From NCBI GenBank assembly GCA_021779635.1, contig JAJYAH010000437.1, forward strand, positions 1-6,221: a stretch of 6,221 bases of DNA, given 5' to 3'. A program made the translations under genes and the position numbers. Shown here piece by piece: positions 1 through 5,414 of this stretch (position 1 is the first letter of the stretch; every line of letters begins with the position of its first letter). The notes under the pieces were generated by a model, which was given only the letters and a program-made list of their open reading frames with translations, made no database searches and was not told where the DNA came from. Source of the stretch: Pseudomonadota bacterium. Lineage in GTDB: Bacteria > Pseudomonadota > Alphaproteobacteria > Rhizobiales > Xanthobacteraceae.

Positions 1-1023
1 GTCGAACAGCACCACATCGTCCCACTGCGAGCCCTGCGATTTGTGCACGGTCAGCACATAGCCGTAGTCGAATTCGTCATAGGGCTTGCGCTGCTCCCAC
101 GGGATGGTCTCGATGGCGCCGCCGAAACAGTCGCCGCGAACCGAGACCTTGATCACCTTGTGGCCGAAATCCTCGTCGGGTGACAGCCGCATGGTGATGA
201 TCTTCGATTTCGACTGCGCGCGCGACTTCACCCGCCACAGCCCGCCGTTGAACAGGCCTTTCTTGCGGTTGTTGCGCAGGCAGACCAGCTTGTCGCCGGC
301 GACCGGCAACGGATCCTCGATGTTCTGCCTTTGCCGCACCCGCATGTTGTAGGAACGCCGCGTGTTGTTGCGCCCGACCAGCACCTGGTCGGCACTCATC
401 ACCCGCTCCGGATCGAGTTCGGTGCGCGATACCACCTCGCTTTCGCCGTAGCGGCCGATGTCGAGGTCGCGGCCCTCGCGCACATCCATCGACATCCGCA
501 CGATCGGATCGTCCTGCGCCTGGCGATGCACTTCGGTCAGCATCGCGTCGGGCTCGCAAGCGGTGAAAAAGCCGCCGCCCTGGATCGGCGGCAATTGCGC
601 GGGGTCCCCGAGCACCAGCAGCGGACATTCGAACGACATCAGGTCGCGGCCGAGTTCGGCATCTACCATCGAGCATTCGTCGATCACGATCAGTTTGGCC
701 TTCGATGCCGGCGCGTCGTCCCACAGCTCGAAGCTCGGCTGCTCGACGCCGGACTCGCGGGCACGATAGATCAGCGAATGAATCGTCGAGGCGTTGTCGC
801 AGCCCTTGTTGCGCATCACCAACGCGGCCTTGCCGGTGAAGGCGGCGAATTTCACCTCGCCGTCGACCCCGTCGGCGATGTGCCGCGCCAGCGTGGTCTT
901 GCCGGTTCCGGCATAACCGAACAGCCGGAAGACCGGCGGCGTGCCATTCCTGCCGGGCTTGGCCTTGAGCCAGTCGGCAACGGCTTTCAGCGCGGAATCC
1001 TGATGCGGCGTAAAAGTTGTCAT
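1..1023 (-). CDS. RecD-like superfamily 1 ATP-dependent DNA helicase, N-terminal part (runs off left edge)
   Basis: The reverse strand is open from an ATG at 1023-1021 to the window edge (341 codons, no stop), starting MTTFTPHQDSALKAVADWLK. SF1 helicase motifs appear in order: Walker A GYAGTGKTT at residues 36-44, AFTGKAA at 61-67, Walker B LIVIDECSMVD at 111-121 (catalytic DE 115-116), motif III LGDPAQLPPI at 138-147, the arginine motif LTEVHRQA at 162-169, and the UvrD_C_2-type motif TVHKSQGSQWDDVV at 325-338. Known for the family: ATP-driven DNA unwinding or translocation in repair and recombination, acting in the cytoplasm. The layout matches the compact stand-alone RecD-like helicases of rhizobia rather than RecD of RecBCD, and no recB or recC is visible. 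The last helicase motifs, after about residue 341, lie outside the window. The SD before the start is weak (only GAG five bases upstream), but no better in-frame start is seen. The exact substrate is unknown. Confidence 0.93.
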   Translation of the reverse strand, partial: MTTFTPHQDSALKAVADWLKAKPGRNGTPPVFRLFGYAGTGKTTLARHIADGVDGEVKFAAFTGKAALVMRNKGCDNASTIHSLIYRARESGVEQPSFELWDDAPASKAKLIVIDECSMVDAELGRDLMSFECPLLVLGDPAQLPPIQGGGFFTACEPDAMLTEVHRQAQDDPIVRMSMDVREGRDLDIGRYGESEVVSRTELDPERVMSADQVLVGRNNTRRSYNMRVRQRQNIEDPLPVAGDKLVCLRNNRKKGLFNGGLWRVKSRAQSKSKIITMRLSPDEDFGHKVIKVSVRGDCFGGAIETIPWEQRKPYDEFDYGYVLTVHKSQGSQWDDVVLFD

Positions 1024-1203
1024 GGGGTCTCGATGGAGGGCCGCGGAGGGCGAATGCGACCGCGACTCACAATCGCAAAACTAACCATTCGTGCGGCCAG
1101 CACAAGCGGCCTTCCGTACCGCGGAATTGCGGAACGCTGGACTCGGCCCCTGTTGCGAATACACTCTTTCCGAAATCAATAAGCCGATCGCGGGAGAGAC
1201 GTC
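1024..1203. promoter_or_regulatory. Divergent intergenic region between helicase and monooxygenase
   Basis: This 180-bp spacer must carry the promoters of both diverging genes. For the plus-strand gene, a weak sigma70-like pair is visible: TGGACT at 1138-1143 and TACACT at 1160-1165, spacing 16, each 4/6 to consensus. Two nested inverted repeats lie just upstream: TTCCG/CGGAA at 1112-1116 and 1130-1134, and CCGC/GCGG at 1119-1122 and 1129-1132. They could be an operator but are short enough to be chance. No convincing promoter was found for the helicase direction. Confidence 0.3.
1192..1198 (+). promoter_or_regulatory. Ribosome binding site of the LLM monooxygenase
   Basis: GGGAGAG ends five bases before the ATG at 1204; the GGAG core (1193-1196) is seven bases from it. 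This is an ideal distance and fixes the start of the monooxygenase. Confidence 0.8.
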
Positions 1204-2412
1204 ATGAAATTCGGCATCTTTTATGAGCTGCAATTGCCGCGGCCGTGGCAGGAAGGTTCCGAACTCAAGCTCTACCAGGATGCGCTGACGCAACTGGAGA
1301 CCGCGGACCGCTGCGGCTATGACCATGCCTGGGTGGTGGAACATCATTTTCTGGAAGAATATTCGCACTCGCCGTCGCCGGAATCCTTCCTCGCCGCCGC
1401 CAGCCAGCGCACCAGGAACATCCGGCTCGGCCACGGCATTTTCCAGCTCACCACCAATCATCCCGCACGCGTCGCCGAGCGCGTCGCCGTGCTCGATCTG
1501 CTGAGCAACGGCCGCTGCGAATTCGGGATGGGCGAAAGCGCCTCGATCACCGAACTGACGCCGTTCGGCCGTGACATGGAAACCAAGAAGGAAGTGTTCG
1601 AGGAAGCCGTCCGCGCCATCTTTCCGATGTTCAGCGCAGGCGGCAGCGAGCATCACGGCAAGTATTTCGATATTCCCCTGCGCAATGTGGTGCCGAAACC
1701 GGTGCAGAAGCCGCATCCGCCGTTGTGGATGGCTTGCTCGCAGCTTCCGACCATCGAGCGCGCGGGCCAGCACGGTTTCGGCGCGCTCGGCTTCCAGTTT
1801 GTCAGCGCCGACGCGGCCCATGCCTGGGTGCATGCCTATTACAACGCCATTACGAAGCGGCTGAAGAAGCTCGCCGATTACCAGATCAACCCGAACATGG
1901 CGCTGGTGTCGTTTTTCATGTGCGCGAAGACCGACGAGGAGGCGAGGGCGCGCGCCGATGGCGCGACCTTCTTCCAGTTCGCACTGCGCTTTTACGGCGC
2001 CTCGCAGAACCGCCAGCGGCCGGCGCCCGGCACCGTCAACATGTGGGACGAGTACAACAAGTGGAAGCGCGAGAATCCGCAGGCGCAGGAGGCCGCATTG
2101 CGCGGCGGCCTGATCGGATCGCCCGAGACCATTCGAAAGAAGCTGCGTCGGTTCAGGACTTCGCACATCGACCAGGTGATCCTGCTCAACCAGGCTGGCA
2201 AGAACAGCCATGAACATATCTGCGAGTCGCTGGAACTGTTTGCCACGGAAGTGATGCCGGAATTCCGCAGCGATCCCGAGCACGACGCCTGGAAGGCCGG
2301 CGTGATGAACGGGGCGATCCAGCTCGAGGAGATCGATACCGAGGCATTCAGCGATCGCTACGGCAAACTGGCCGTCGACGTTGCCAGGCCGGCGGTTGCG
2401 GCGGCGGGGTAG
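1204..2412 (+). CDS. LLM class flavin-dependent oxidoreductase (luciferase-like monooxygenase)
   Basis: This 402-residue protein has the hallmarks of the bacterial luciferase-like TIM-barrel family: start MKFGIFYELQLPRPW, the EHHF motif at 46-49 (near the flavin pocket in this family), HPARVAERVAVLDLLSNGR at 86-104, GMGES at 108-112, the central PKPVQKPHPPLWMA segment at 164-177, and the C-terminal GSPETIRKKLRRF at 305-317. Family knowledge: such enzymes use reduced FMN, usually supplied by a separate reductase, and oxygen to oxidise an organic substrate in the cytoplasm. The substrate cannot be read from sequence, and no flavin reductase or catabolic gene lies beside it. GMGES in place of the GxGRG of other LLM enzymes appears, from memory, normal for this rhizobial subgroup. 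The start is supported by the GGGAGAG site upstream. It is divergent from the helicase and convergent with the porin, so it is probably transcribed alone. Confidence 0.93.
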   Translation: MKFGIFYELQLPRPWQEGSELKLYQDALTQLETADRCGYDHAWVVEHHFLEEYSHSPSPESFLAAASQRTRNIRLGHGIFQLTTNHPARVAERVAVLDLLSNGRCEFGMGESASITELTPFGRDMETKKEVFEEAVRAIFPMFSAGGSEHHGKYFDIPLRNVVPKPVQKPHPPLWMACSQLPTIERAGQHGFGALGFQFVSADAAHAWVHAYYNAITKRLKKLADYQINPNMALVSFFMCAKTDEEARARADGATFFQFALRFYGASQNRQRPAPGTVNMWDEYNKWKRENPQAQEAALRGGLIGSPETIRKKLRRFRTSHIDQVILLNQAGKNSHEHICESLELFATEVMPEFRSDPEHDAWKAGVMNGAIQLEEIDTEAFSDRYGKLAVDVARPAVAAAG

Positions 2413-2420
2413 CCGTTTCC

Positions 2421-2448
2421 GACCGCCGCGATCATGATCGCCACGGTC
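2421..2448. terminator. Near-symmetric hairpin after the monooxygenase, candidate bidirectional terminator
   Basis: A 5-bp outer stem GACCG/CGGTC flanks, through 2-nt mismatched bulges (CC/CA), a perfect 14-bp palindrome GCGATCATGATCGC at 2428-2441. As RNA it can fold with a CATG loop. It lies 9 bases after the monooxygenase stop, in a convergent spacer, as expected of a terminator. There is only TT after the stem, no real U-tract, so Rho dependence or a protein-binding site are alternatives. Confidence 0.45.
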
Positions 2449-2469
2449 TTGTCAGATCGGCTTGATTTG

Positions 2470-2496
2470 CGCCAGCCAATCATGGGGTTTCTGGCG
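2470..2496. repeat. Inverted repeat in convergent spacer
   Basis: CGCCAG (2470-2475) and CTGGCG (2491-2496) form a 6-bp stem with a 15-nt loop. The site lies between two convergent genes, so it may help termination in either direction. No U-tract follows on either strand. Confidence 0.35.
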
Positions 2497-2498
2497 AC

Positions 2499-2516
2499 GC
2501 GCGATAACCCTCGCGC
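2499..2516 (-). terminator. Hairpin immediately after the porin stop codon
   Basis: On the minus strand GCGCGA and TCGCGC form a perfect 6-bp GC-rich stem around a 6-nt loop, beginning six bases after the porin TGA. The position suggests an mRNA 3' end or stability hairpin. No T-run follows, so it is not a textbook intrinsic terminator. Confidence 0.45.
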
Positions 2517-2522
2517 TCAGGA

Positions 2523-4028
2523 TCAGAACCGGAAGCGCAGTCCAACGGTCGGATCAAGGTTGTTGCGGACCAGATAGCCGTTCGACAAGCCGCCGTTCAC
2601 GTTCGAGTACATGATGCCGAAATAAGCGTCCCACTTCGCGGCGAACCGCCAGTCGATGACGCCGGAGATCGCATCCAGGGTACCGCCGCATTGCGAATGT
2701 GCCGCCGAGCTGGCGATGCAGTTCGATGCCTTGGTCGCAACCAGATAATCGTTCTGGATGTAGTGATAGTAGCCGGTCGCGATGTCGAGGTTGTCGTTGA
2801 CCGAATATTTGGCGCCTGTCCACATGATCTGCAGGTGCTTGTCGCTGCCGCTGCCGGGCAGGCCGCTATAGGCCGTGCCGCTGACGGCCGTCAGCGGATA
2901 ACCGGCGCCGACCCACGTTCCATCCGCGGCCTGGAGGCTTGTGGGAACATCGCTCGGCGGCGCGAAGTCGATGTATTCGTAGCCGGCATATAGCTTCAGC
3001 TGGCCGACCGCGTATTTCGCCAGGCCGACCCATGCGGTGTTGTTGGAGATCGTCGCCGTCACGGTTTGGCCCGGGAAGGTGATCGGCACGCCGGCGAGGT
3101 TGGTCGCTCCGCCGCCAAGCGCGAAGCTCGCGGCATCCTTTTCATAGCTGTAGATGCCGTCGAGCGAGAGAGTGCCGGGCCCGAGGTTCTGGATGCCGCC
3201 ACCGAGCTGCTGCTGCACTTCGCCGTGGGCGCTGTAATCGAGCGCATAACCGTTGAACTGGTAGAGCACGGCGCCGCGGAAGTCGCCATATTGATAGCGG
3301 TACTTTACCGCGGTGGTGTCGCGCGCGGTTTCCGTGATGCCAGCGCCCGTGCCCACCGACTGGAAGCCGATCTGCGAGAAAGCGTAAGATAGCGCCAAGG
3401 GATCATAGGCCGCGAAGGCGTCTAGAGTCAGCGAGTTCTGGCGGAAGACGGTCAGCGTGCCGTAGGTCGGGGAACTCACACCGAGGAAGCCGACCGAATT
3501 GTAGAATTGCCCGCCGCGGCTGGAATCGGCATTGGCGGACTGCTGGTTGAGCGGAACACCCTTGTTTTCGAACAGGGACTGCGTGCCGTTCGACAGTTGC
3601 ATCGAGTAGGGATCAAATCCGGCTTCCAGCTGGAAGATGAACTTCCAGTCGCCGCCGATACTCTCCGCCCCCTTGATGCCGATACTCGACGCGCCAACGC
3701 CATTGGGCGCGAGCGTCCACATCGCCTGCCGGTTCATCTTCTGAATGCTGTAGGAAGCGCCCTGGGGGTAATAGCCATTGAACGGTGCGCCGTGAGTCTG
3801 GTAGCCGTAACCAGTGTCGACGGTGCCATACACCGAAATGCCGTACCAGCTGAGCTGGCAGTCGGTGAGAAAAAATTGAGAAACGCCGACACAGGTCGCA
3901 GGCATCGATGGCGCCACGAGCGGTGGCGCCTTGGTCGCCATGTCGACATCGGCAGCCAGCGCTCCGTTCGGCCCCGACACAATTCCCGCGGCGAAGATCG
4001 CCGCAGCCATACCGCTTTTCCGCACCAC
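2523..4028 (-). CDS. Outer-membrane porin (alphaproteobacterial, Bradyrhizobium-type)
   Basis: From the GTG at 4028-4026 the product is 501 residues: a basic N-terminus (VVRKSG), a hydrophobic stretch and a signal peptide cut likely after ALA at 25, giving mature ADVDMATKAPPL. Beta-barrel features follow: YGISVYGTVDTGYGY at 62-76, alternating aromatic/polar strands such as GGDWKFIFQLEAGFDPYS (about 125-142), and a C-terminal strand ending LRFRF with the terminal Phe typical of proteins recognised by the BAM assembly machine. Cysteine pairs sit at 46/57 and 437/447; from memory the first pair is typical of this porin type. Role: passive diffusion of small hydrophilic solutes across the outer membrane, usually as a trimer; substrate preference is unknown. 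The frame is also open upstream to an ATG at 4073 (516 residues), but that start has no SD and would put 15 extra residues before the signal peptide, so GTG is preferred. Confidence 0.92.
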   Translation of the reverse strand: MVRKSGMAAAIFAAGIVSGPNGALAADVDMATKAPPLVAPSMPATCVGVSQFFLTDCQLSWYGISVYGTVDTGYGYQTHGAPFNGYYPQGASYSIQKMNRQAMWTLAPNGVGASSIGIKGAESIGGDWKFIFQLEAGFDPYSMQLSNGTQSLFENKGVPLNQQSANADSSRGGQFYNSVGFLGVSSPTYGTLTVFRQNSLTLDAFAAYDPLALSYAFSQIGFQSVGTGAGITETARDTTAVKYRYQYGDFRGAVLYQFNGYALDYSAHGEVQQQLGGGIQNLGPGTLSLDGIYSYEKDAASFALGGGATNLAGVPITFPGQTVTATISNNTAWVGLAKYAVGQLKLYAGYEYIDFAPPSDVPTSLQAADGTWVGAGYPLTAVSGTAYSGLPGSGSDKHLQIMWTGAKYSVNDNLDIATGYYHYIQNDYLVATKASNCIASSAAHSQCGGTLDAISGVIDWRFAAKWDAYFGIMYSNVNGGLSNGYLVRNNLDPTVGLRFRF

Positions 4029-4033
4029 AAATT

Positions 4034-4040
4034 CTCCCCC
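4034..4040 (-). promoter_or_regulatory. Strong ribosome binding site that decides the porin GTG start
   Basis: The minus strand reads GGGGGAG, then AATTT, then GTGGTG. The first GTG (4028-4026) is 5 bases away and the second (4025-4023) is 8. Either GTG yields a normal signal peptide, whereas the upstream ATG at 4073 lacks such a site. Confidence 0.7.
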
Positions 4041-4150
4041 GAGAAAACAAAGCCCCGCAACTGCCATCGACAAAGAGCATTCGCGTGCCTGCCGTCGACC
4101 GCATGCTTCTGTGCCGATCTGGCCAGCGCGCCAACTGCACGGCGGGGCAA

Positions 4151-4178
4151 AGTATGAGGGACAAAAATTCCGTCACAA
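4151..4178 (-). promoter_or_regulatory. Candidate porin promoter
   Basis: The minus strand shows TTGTGA (4178-4173), a 16-nt spacer, and CATACT (4156-4151), each 4/6 to the sigma70 consensus. Transcription would start near 4144 and give a leader of about 115 nt before the GTG. The AT-rich block just upstream (about 4203-4250) could act as an UP-element-like region. Confidence 0.35.
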
Positions 4179-4320
4179 GATCGTGCGGAGGCGAACTACT
4201 CACATAAATGTCTAAGGTTTATCGATTTTATAGAATATATATACTTTATGCATGTCTTCGGATTGCGCGAGATTAAAACGTCCGAATATCTTCAGTGGCG
4301 ACAGATCATGATCGTCGCAG

Positions 4321-4393
4321 GCCGAACCGTGTCGATGATGACGCGGCCGCTTCGCGTTCGCCGCACGAAGAACCGCTTCGCGGACGGCTCGGC
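4321..4393. repeat. Structured GC-rich intergenic repeat
   Basis: The ends form a 9-bp inverted repeat with one mismatch: GCCGAACCG at 4321-4329 and CGGCTCGGC at 4385-4393. Inside are two exact copies of CCGCTTCGCG at 4347-4356 and 4373-4382, 26 bp apart. This could be a small structured repeat or protein-binding site; no known family is recognised. Confidence 0.4.
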
Positions 4394-4483
4394 GTGCCGT
4401 TCTGTCGTTAGATTGACTGAATCATCACGATGACGGCTTCGCCAAGAATGCCGGATCAGAACCGCGACGGTCGAGGATTCGCA

Positions 4484-4508
4484 AAATCAATTCAAATAAA
4501 TCAATTCA
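4484..4508. repeat. Two-copy 11-bp direct repeat
   Basis: AAATCAATTCA occurs exactly at 4484-4494 and 4498-4508, a 14-bp period. On the minus strand it gives a T-rich stretch just beyond the 4511-4535 hairpin, so it may be part of the transcription end of the small secreted protein gene. Confidence 0.5.
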
Positions 4509-4510
4509 CC

Positions 4511-4535
4511 CCGGTGCGATCATGCTCAGCACCGG
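4511..4535 (-). terminator. Hairpin downstream of small secreted protein gene
   Basis: CCGGTGC and GCACCGG form a perfect 7-bp stem with an 11-nt loop, 28 bases past the stop of the gene at 4564. On the minus strand the stem is followed by GGTGAATTGATTTATTTG, which is T-rich but lacks a pure T-run. It is a plausible terminator of modest strength. Confidence 0.55.
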
Positions 4536-4563
4536 CGAGAATATTACTGCCTGAACCAGCAGA

Positions 4564-4842
4564 TCAGCCGTTATAGCCATGCTGCATATGGTCGCGGGTG
4601 AGGCCCGGATTTACCGTGCCGCCCGTCGTGCCGCCCTGGGTAATGGGATGCGTGGCGCGCGCAGCCGCCTGGCTGGCAAAATATCCGTTGGGTCCGATGT
4701 TCTGGGACATGGTGCGGGTGCGATGTTGTTTCACGCCCGGATTGGCAAGGCCCTGTTGCGCGCTGGCGACCGACAACAATGATGCCTGAAACGCAGCCGC
4801 TGCCATGATCGCAAGTGCTAAAATTCGAATTGGATGAGTCAT
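4564..4842 (-). CDS. Small exported protein of unknown function
   Basis: This 92-residue product starts MTHPIRILALAIMAAAAFQA and has a clear Sec-type signal peptide: short basic N-terminus, hydrophobic stretch of about 16 residues, and ASA at 26-28 before QQ. The mature part is about 64 residues, without cysteine, rich in Gly, Thr, Asn and Gln, with a glycine-rich segment QGGTTGGTVNPG at 69-80 and a C-terminus HMQHGYNG. I recognise no domain; periplasmic or secreted location is inferred from the signal peptide. The ATG at 4842 is chosen because AAGGAG lies six bases upstream. The frame is open further upstream to an ATG at 5010, but that start has no SD and would bury the signal peptide inside the protein. 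A short upstream ORF overlaps its start in ATGA, and a hairpin at 4511-4535 probably ends the transcript. Confidence 0.75.
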   Translation of the reverse strand: MTHPIRILALAIMAAAAFQASLLSVASAQQGLANPGVKQHRTRTMSQNIGPNGYFASQAAARATHPITQGGTTGGTVNPGLTRDHMQHGYNG

Positions 4843-4925
4843 GGGACACTCCTTCTTTGCGAAGTGGTGTGATCGCAAATCAGTTTCCAGGAGGAAGGTG
4901 TTGCTCCAAAGCCGCGTTCGATCAA
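4839..4925 (-). CDS. Possible 28-codon upstream ORF (leader peptide) coupled to the small exported protein
   Basis: TAAGGAGG (4940-4933), a near-perfect Shine-Dalgarno, stands seven bases before a TTG at 4925-4923. The frame reads MIERGFGATPSSWKLICDHT then TSQRRSVP and stops at TGA (4841-4839). The TGA overlaps the downstream ATG in ATGA, the classic arrangement for translational coupling. No domain is recognised and the peptide has no obvious run of a single amino acid as in classic attenuators. The evidence is the strong SD, the spacing and the overlap; a TTG start and short length mean it may be fortuitous. It is in a different frame from the main gene. Confidence 0.4.
   Translation of the reverse strand: MIERGFGATPSSWKLICDHTTSQRRSVP
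4849..4854 (-). promoter_or_regulatory. Ribosome binding site of the small exported protein
   Basis: On the minus strand AAGGAG precedes the ATG by six bases (TGTCCC). It lies inside the last codons of the upstream short ORF, so a ribosome finishing that ORF would pass over it. Confidence 0.75.
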
Positions 4926-4938
4926 CTAAATTCCTCCT
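4889..4938 (-). promoter_or_regulatory. Hairpin that could hide the upstream ORF's Shine-Dalgarno
   Basis: In the minus-strand transcript AGGAGGAA (4938-4931) is exactly complementary to TTCCTCCT (4896-4889), 34 nt further on and inside the short ORF. Pairing would mask the SD. The CTCCT core of the second arm can instead pair with AGGAG of the main gene's SD (4853-4849), so two exclusive pairings are possible. This is inferred from complementarity only. Confidence 0.4.
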
Positions 4939-5043
4939 TAGAAAGGGTGATTTGAAGACCGAAGTTTTGTTTATGTGGAACAAGAACGGGCCGCTATCGC
5001 GGGGTGCCATTCGAAGCGGGCAAGTCGTTTTGGGGCAACTTTT

Positions 5044-5058
5044 GTTGGCTCAGCCAAC
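5044..5058. repeat. Perfect 7-bp inverted repeat
   Basis: GTTGGCT and AGCCAAC are separated by a single C. The compact dyad could be an operator half-site pair; no known regulator motif is recognised. Confidence 0.35.
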
Positions 5059-5091
5059 CACCGCTGATGGTCGATATCGGTTTCGCACATC

Positions 5092-5121
5092 TCGAACGAA
5101 CGTCTGCTGCTCGTTGTTCGA
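5092..5121. repeat. Stable hairpin with 10-bp stem
   Basis: TCGAAC-G-AACG (5092-5102) pairs with CGTTGTTCGA (5112-5121): ten base pairs with one bulged G (5098) and a 9-nt loop TCTGCTGCT. It may be a folded element in the leader of the small exported protein or part of an unannotated small RNA. No T-run follows on either strand, so it is not a typical intrinsic terminator. Confidence 0.45.
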
Positions 5122-5207
5122 AGTGGTCGGCGCGGCACCAGTTACGAATGACGCTTTTCCCTGAAAGGGCAAAAACTGTCGCATCGCGGAATGAGATGAT
5201 TGTGGAG

Positions 5208-5236
5208 ATAATCTCTCTGTTCGCTTTTACATTCAA
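5208..5236 (-). promoter_or_regulatory. Candidate promoter of the small exported protein, overlapped by a palindrome
   Basis: The minus strand shows TTGAAT (5236-5231), a 17-nt spacer and GATTAT (5213-5208), each 4/6 to consensus. The -10 lies within the palindrome GAGATAATCTC (5205-5215), which could be an operator. Use of this promoter would give a leader of roughly 360 nt containing the hairpins and the short upstream ORF. Confidence 0.3.
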
Positions 5237-5248
5237 AATTCCATTTCA

Positions 5249-5277
5249 TTGACGATCGCGGCGCCGCAGCGCATCAT
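5249..5277 (+). promoter_or_regulatory. Candidate sigma70 promoter of the broken transporter gene
   Basis: TTGACG (5/6) and CATCAT (4/6) are separated by 17 bases. Transcription would begin near 5284 and leave about 139 nt of leader before the GTG at 5423. Confidence 0.4.
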
Positions 5278-5409
5278 TCGTATCTGATTTCAACGGAGCG
5301 AGAACCGGAAGCTCGCCGGGATTGAACCCATTCACTGATCGTCACGTGGAATATGCCGGGCCGCCGCGTCGCAGCGTGCGCGGATGGCGGCTCCGTGCCG
5401 ATCGAAGGC

Positions 5410-5414
5410 AGGAG
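5410..5414 (+). promoter_or_regulatory. Ribosome binding site favouring the GTG start at 5423
   Basis: AGGAG stands eight bases before the in-frame GTG at 5423-5425. The alternative ATG at 5384 has no SD, and the ATG at 5432 is 17 bases from this site, too far. Confidence 0.6.

Larger units (their letters stand above)
4041..4563. other. About 520 bp without a convincing gene, between porin and small secreted protein
   Basis: Neither strand has an ORF here with both a ribosome binding site and recognisable protein features. The stretch holds the candidate porin promoter, an AT-rich patch at about 4203-4250 containing TATAGAATATATATACTT, a GC-rich repeat cluster at 4321-4393, a small inverted repeat TCATC-AC-GATGA at 4422-4433, a tandem-like direct repeat at 4484-4508, and the terminator-like hairpin at 4511-4535. 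The AT-rich patch contrasts sharply with the GC-rich surroundings. Confidence 0.6.

Noticed and set aside
77..724. 215-codon minus-strand ORF overlapping the helicase in another frame
   Set aside because: It is Arg/Ala-rich with low complexity, typical of out-of-frame translation in GC-rich DNA.
331..1182. 283-codon plus-strand ORF opposite the helicase
   Set aside because: It is the antisense shadow of a helicase frame with all SF1 motifs, and its own translation shows no domain.
1081..2283. 400-codon minus-strand ORF opposite the monooxygenase
   Set aside because: It is long only because of GC-rich codon bias; the plus strand encodes a clear LLM enzyme with SD, and the antisense product has no recognisable features.
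3507..4157. 216-codon plus-strand ORF opposite the porin 5' end
   Set aside because: It is the shadow of the porin and shows no domain or SD.
4248..4433. 61-codon plus-strand ORF in the porin upstream region
   Set aside because: No SD (the upstream bases are AT-only), an Arg-rich tail and no recognisable motif.
4843..5010. N-terminal extension of the small secreted protein to the ATG at 5010
   Set aside because: It has no SD and would place a signal peptide internally; the ATG at 4842 has AAGGAG at ideal spacing.
4898..5164. Plus-strand ORF starting at GTG 4898 or TTG 4901 behind AGGAGG
   Set aside because: The SD is good, but it is the mirror arm of the inverted repeat opposite the short upstream ORF. 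The translation has no domain, signal peptide or clear codon bias. It cannot be fully excluded.
4994..5236. 80-codon minus-strand ORF upstream of the small secreted protein
   Set aside because: No SD and no domain. Its translation vaguely recalls spurious ORFs from dispersed intergenic repeats in rhizobial genomes, but I cannot support that from the sequence.
5318..5329. GGGATTGAACCC, resembling a tRNA T-arm on the minus strand
   Set aside because: Read as GGGTTCAATCCC it allows only two stem pairs in correct T-arm register, and no acceptor, D or anticodon arm is present nearby.
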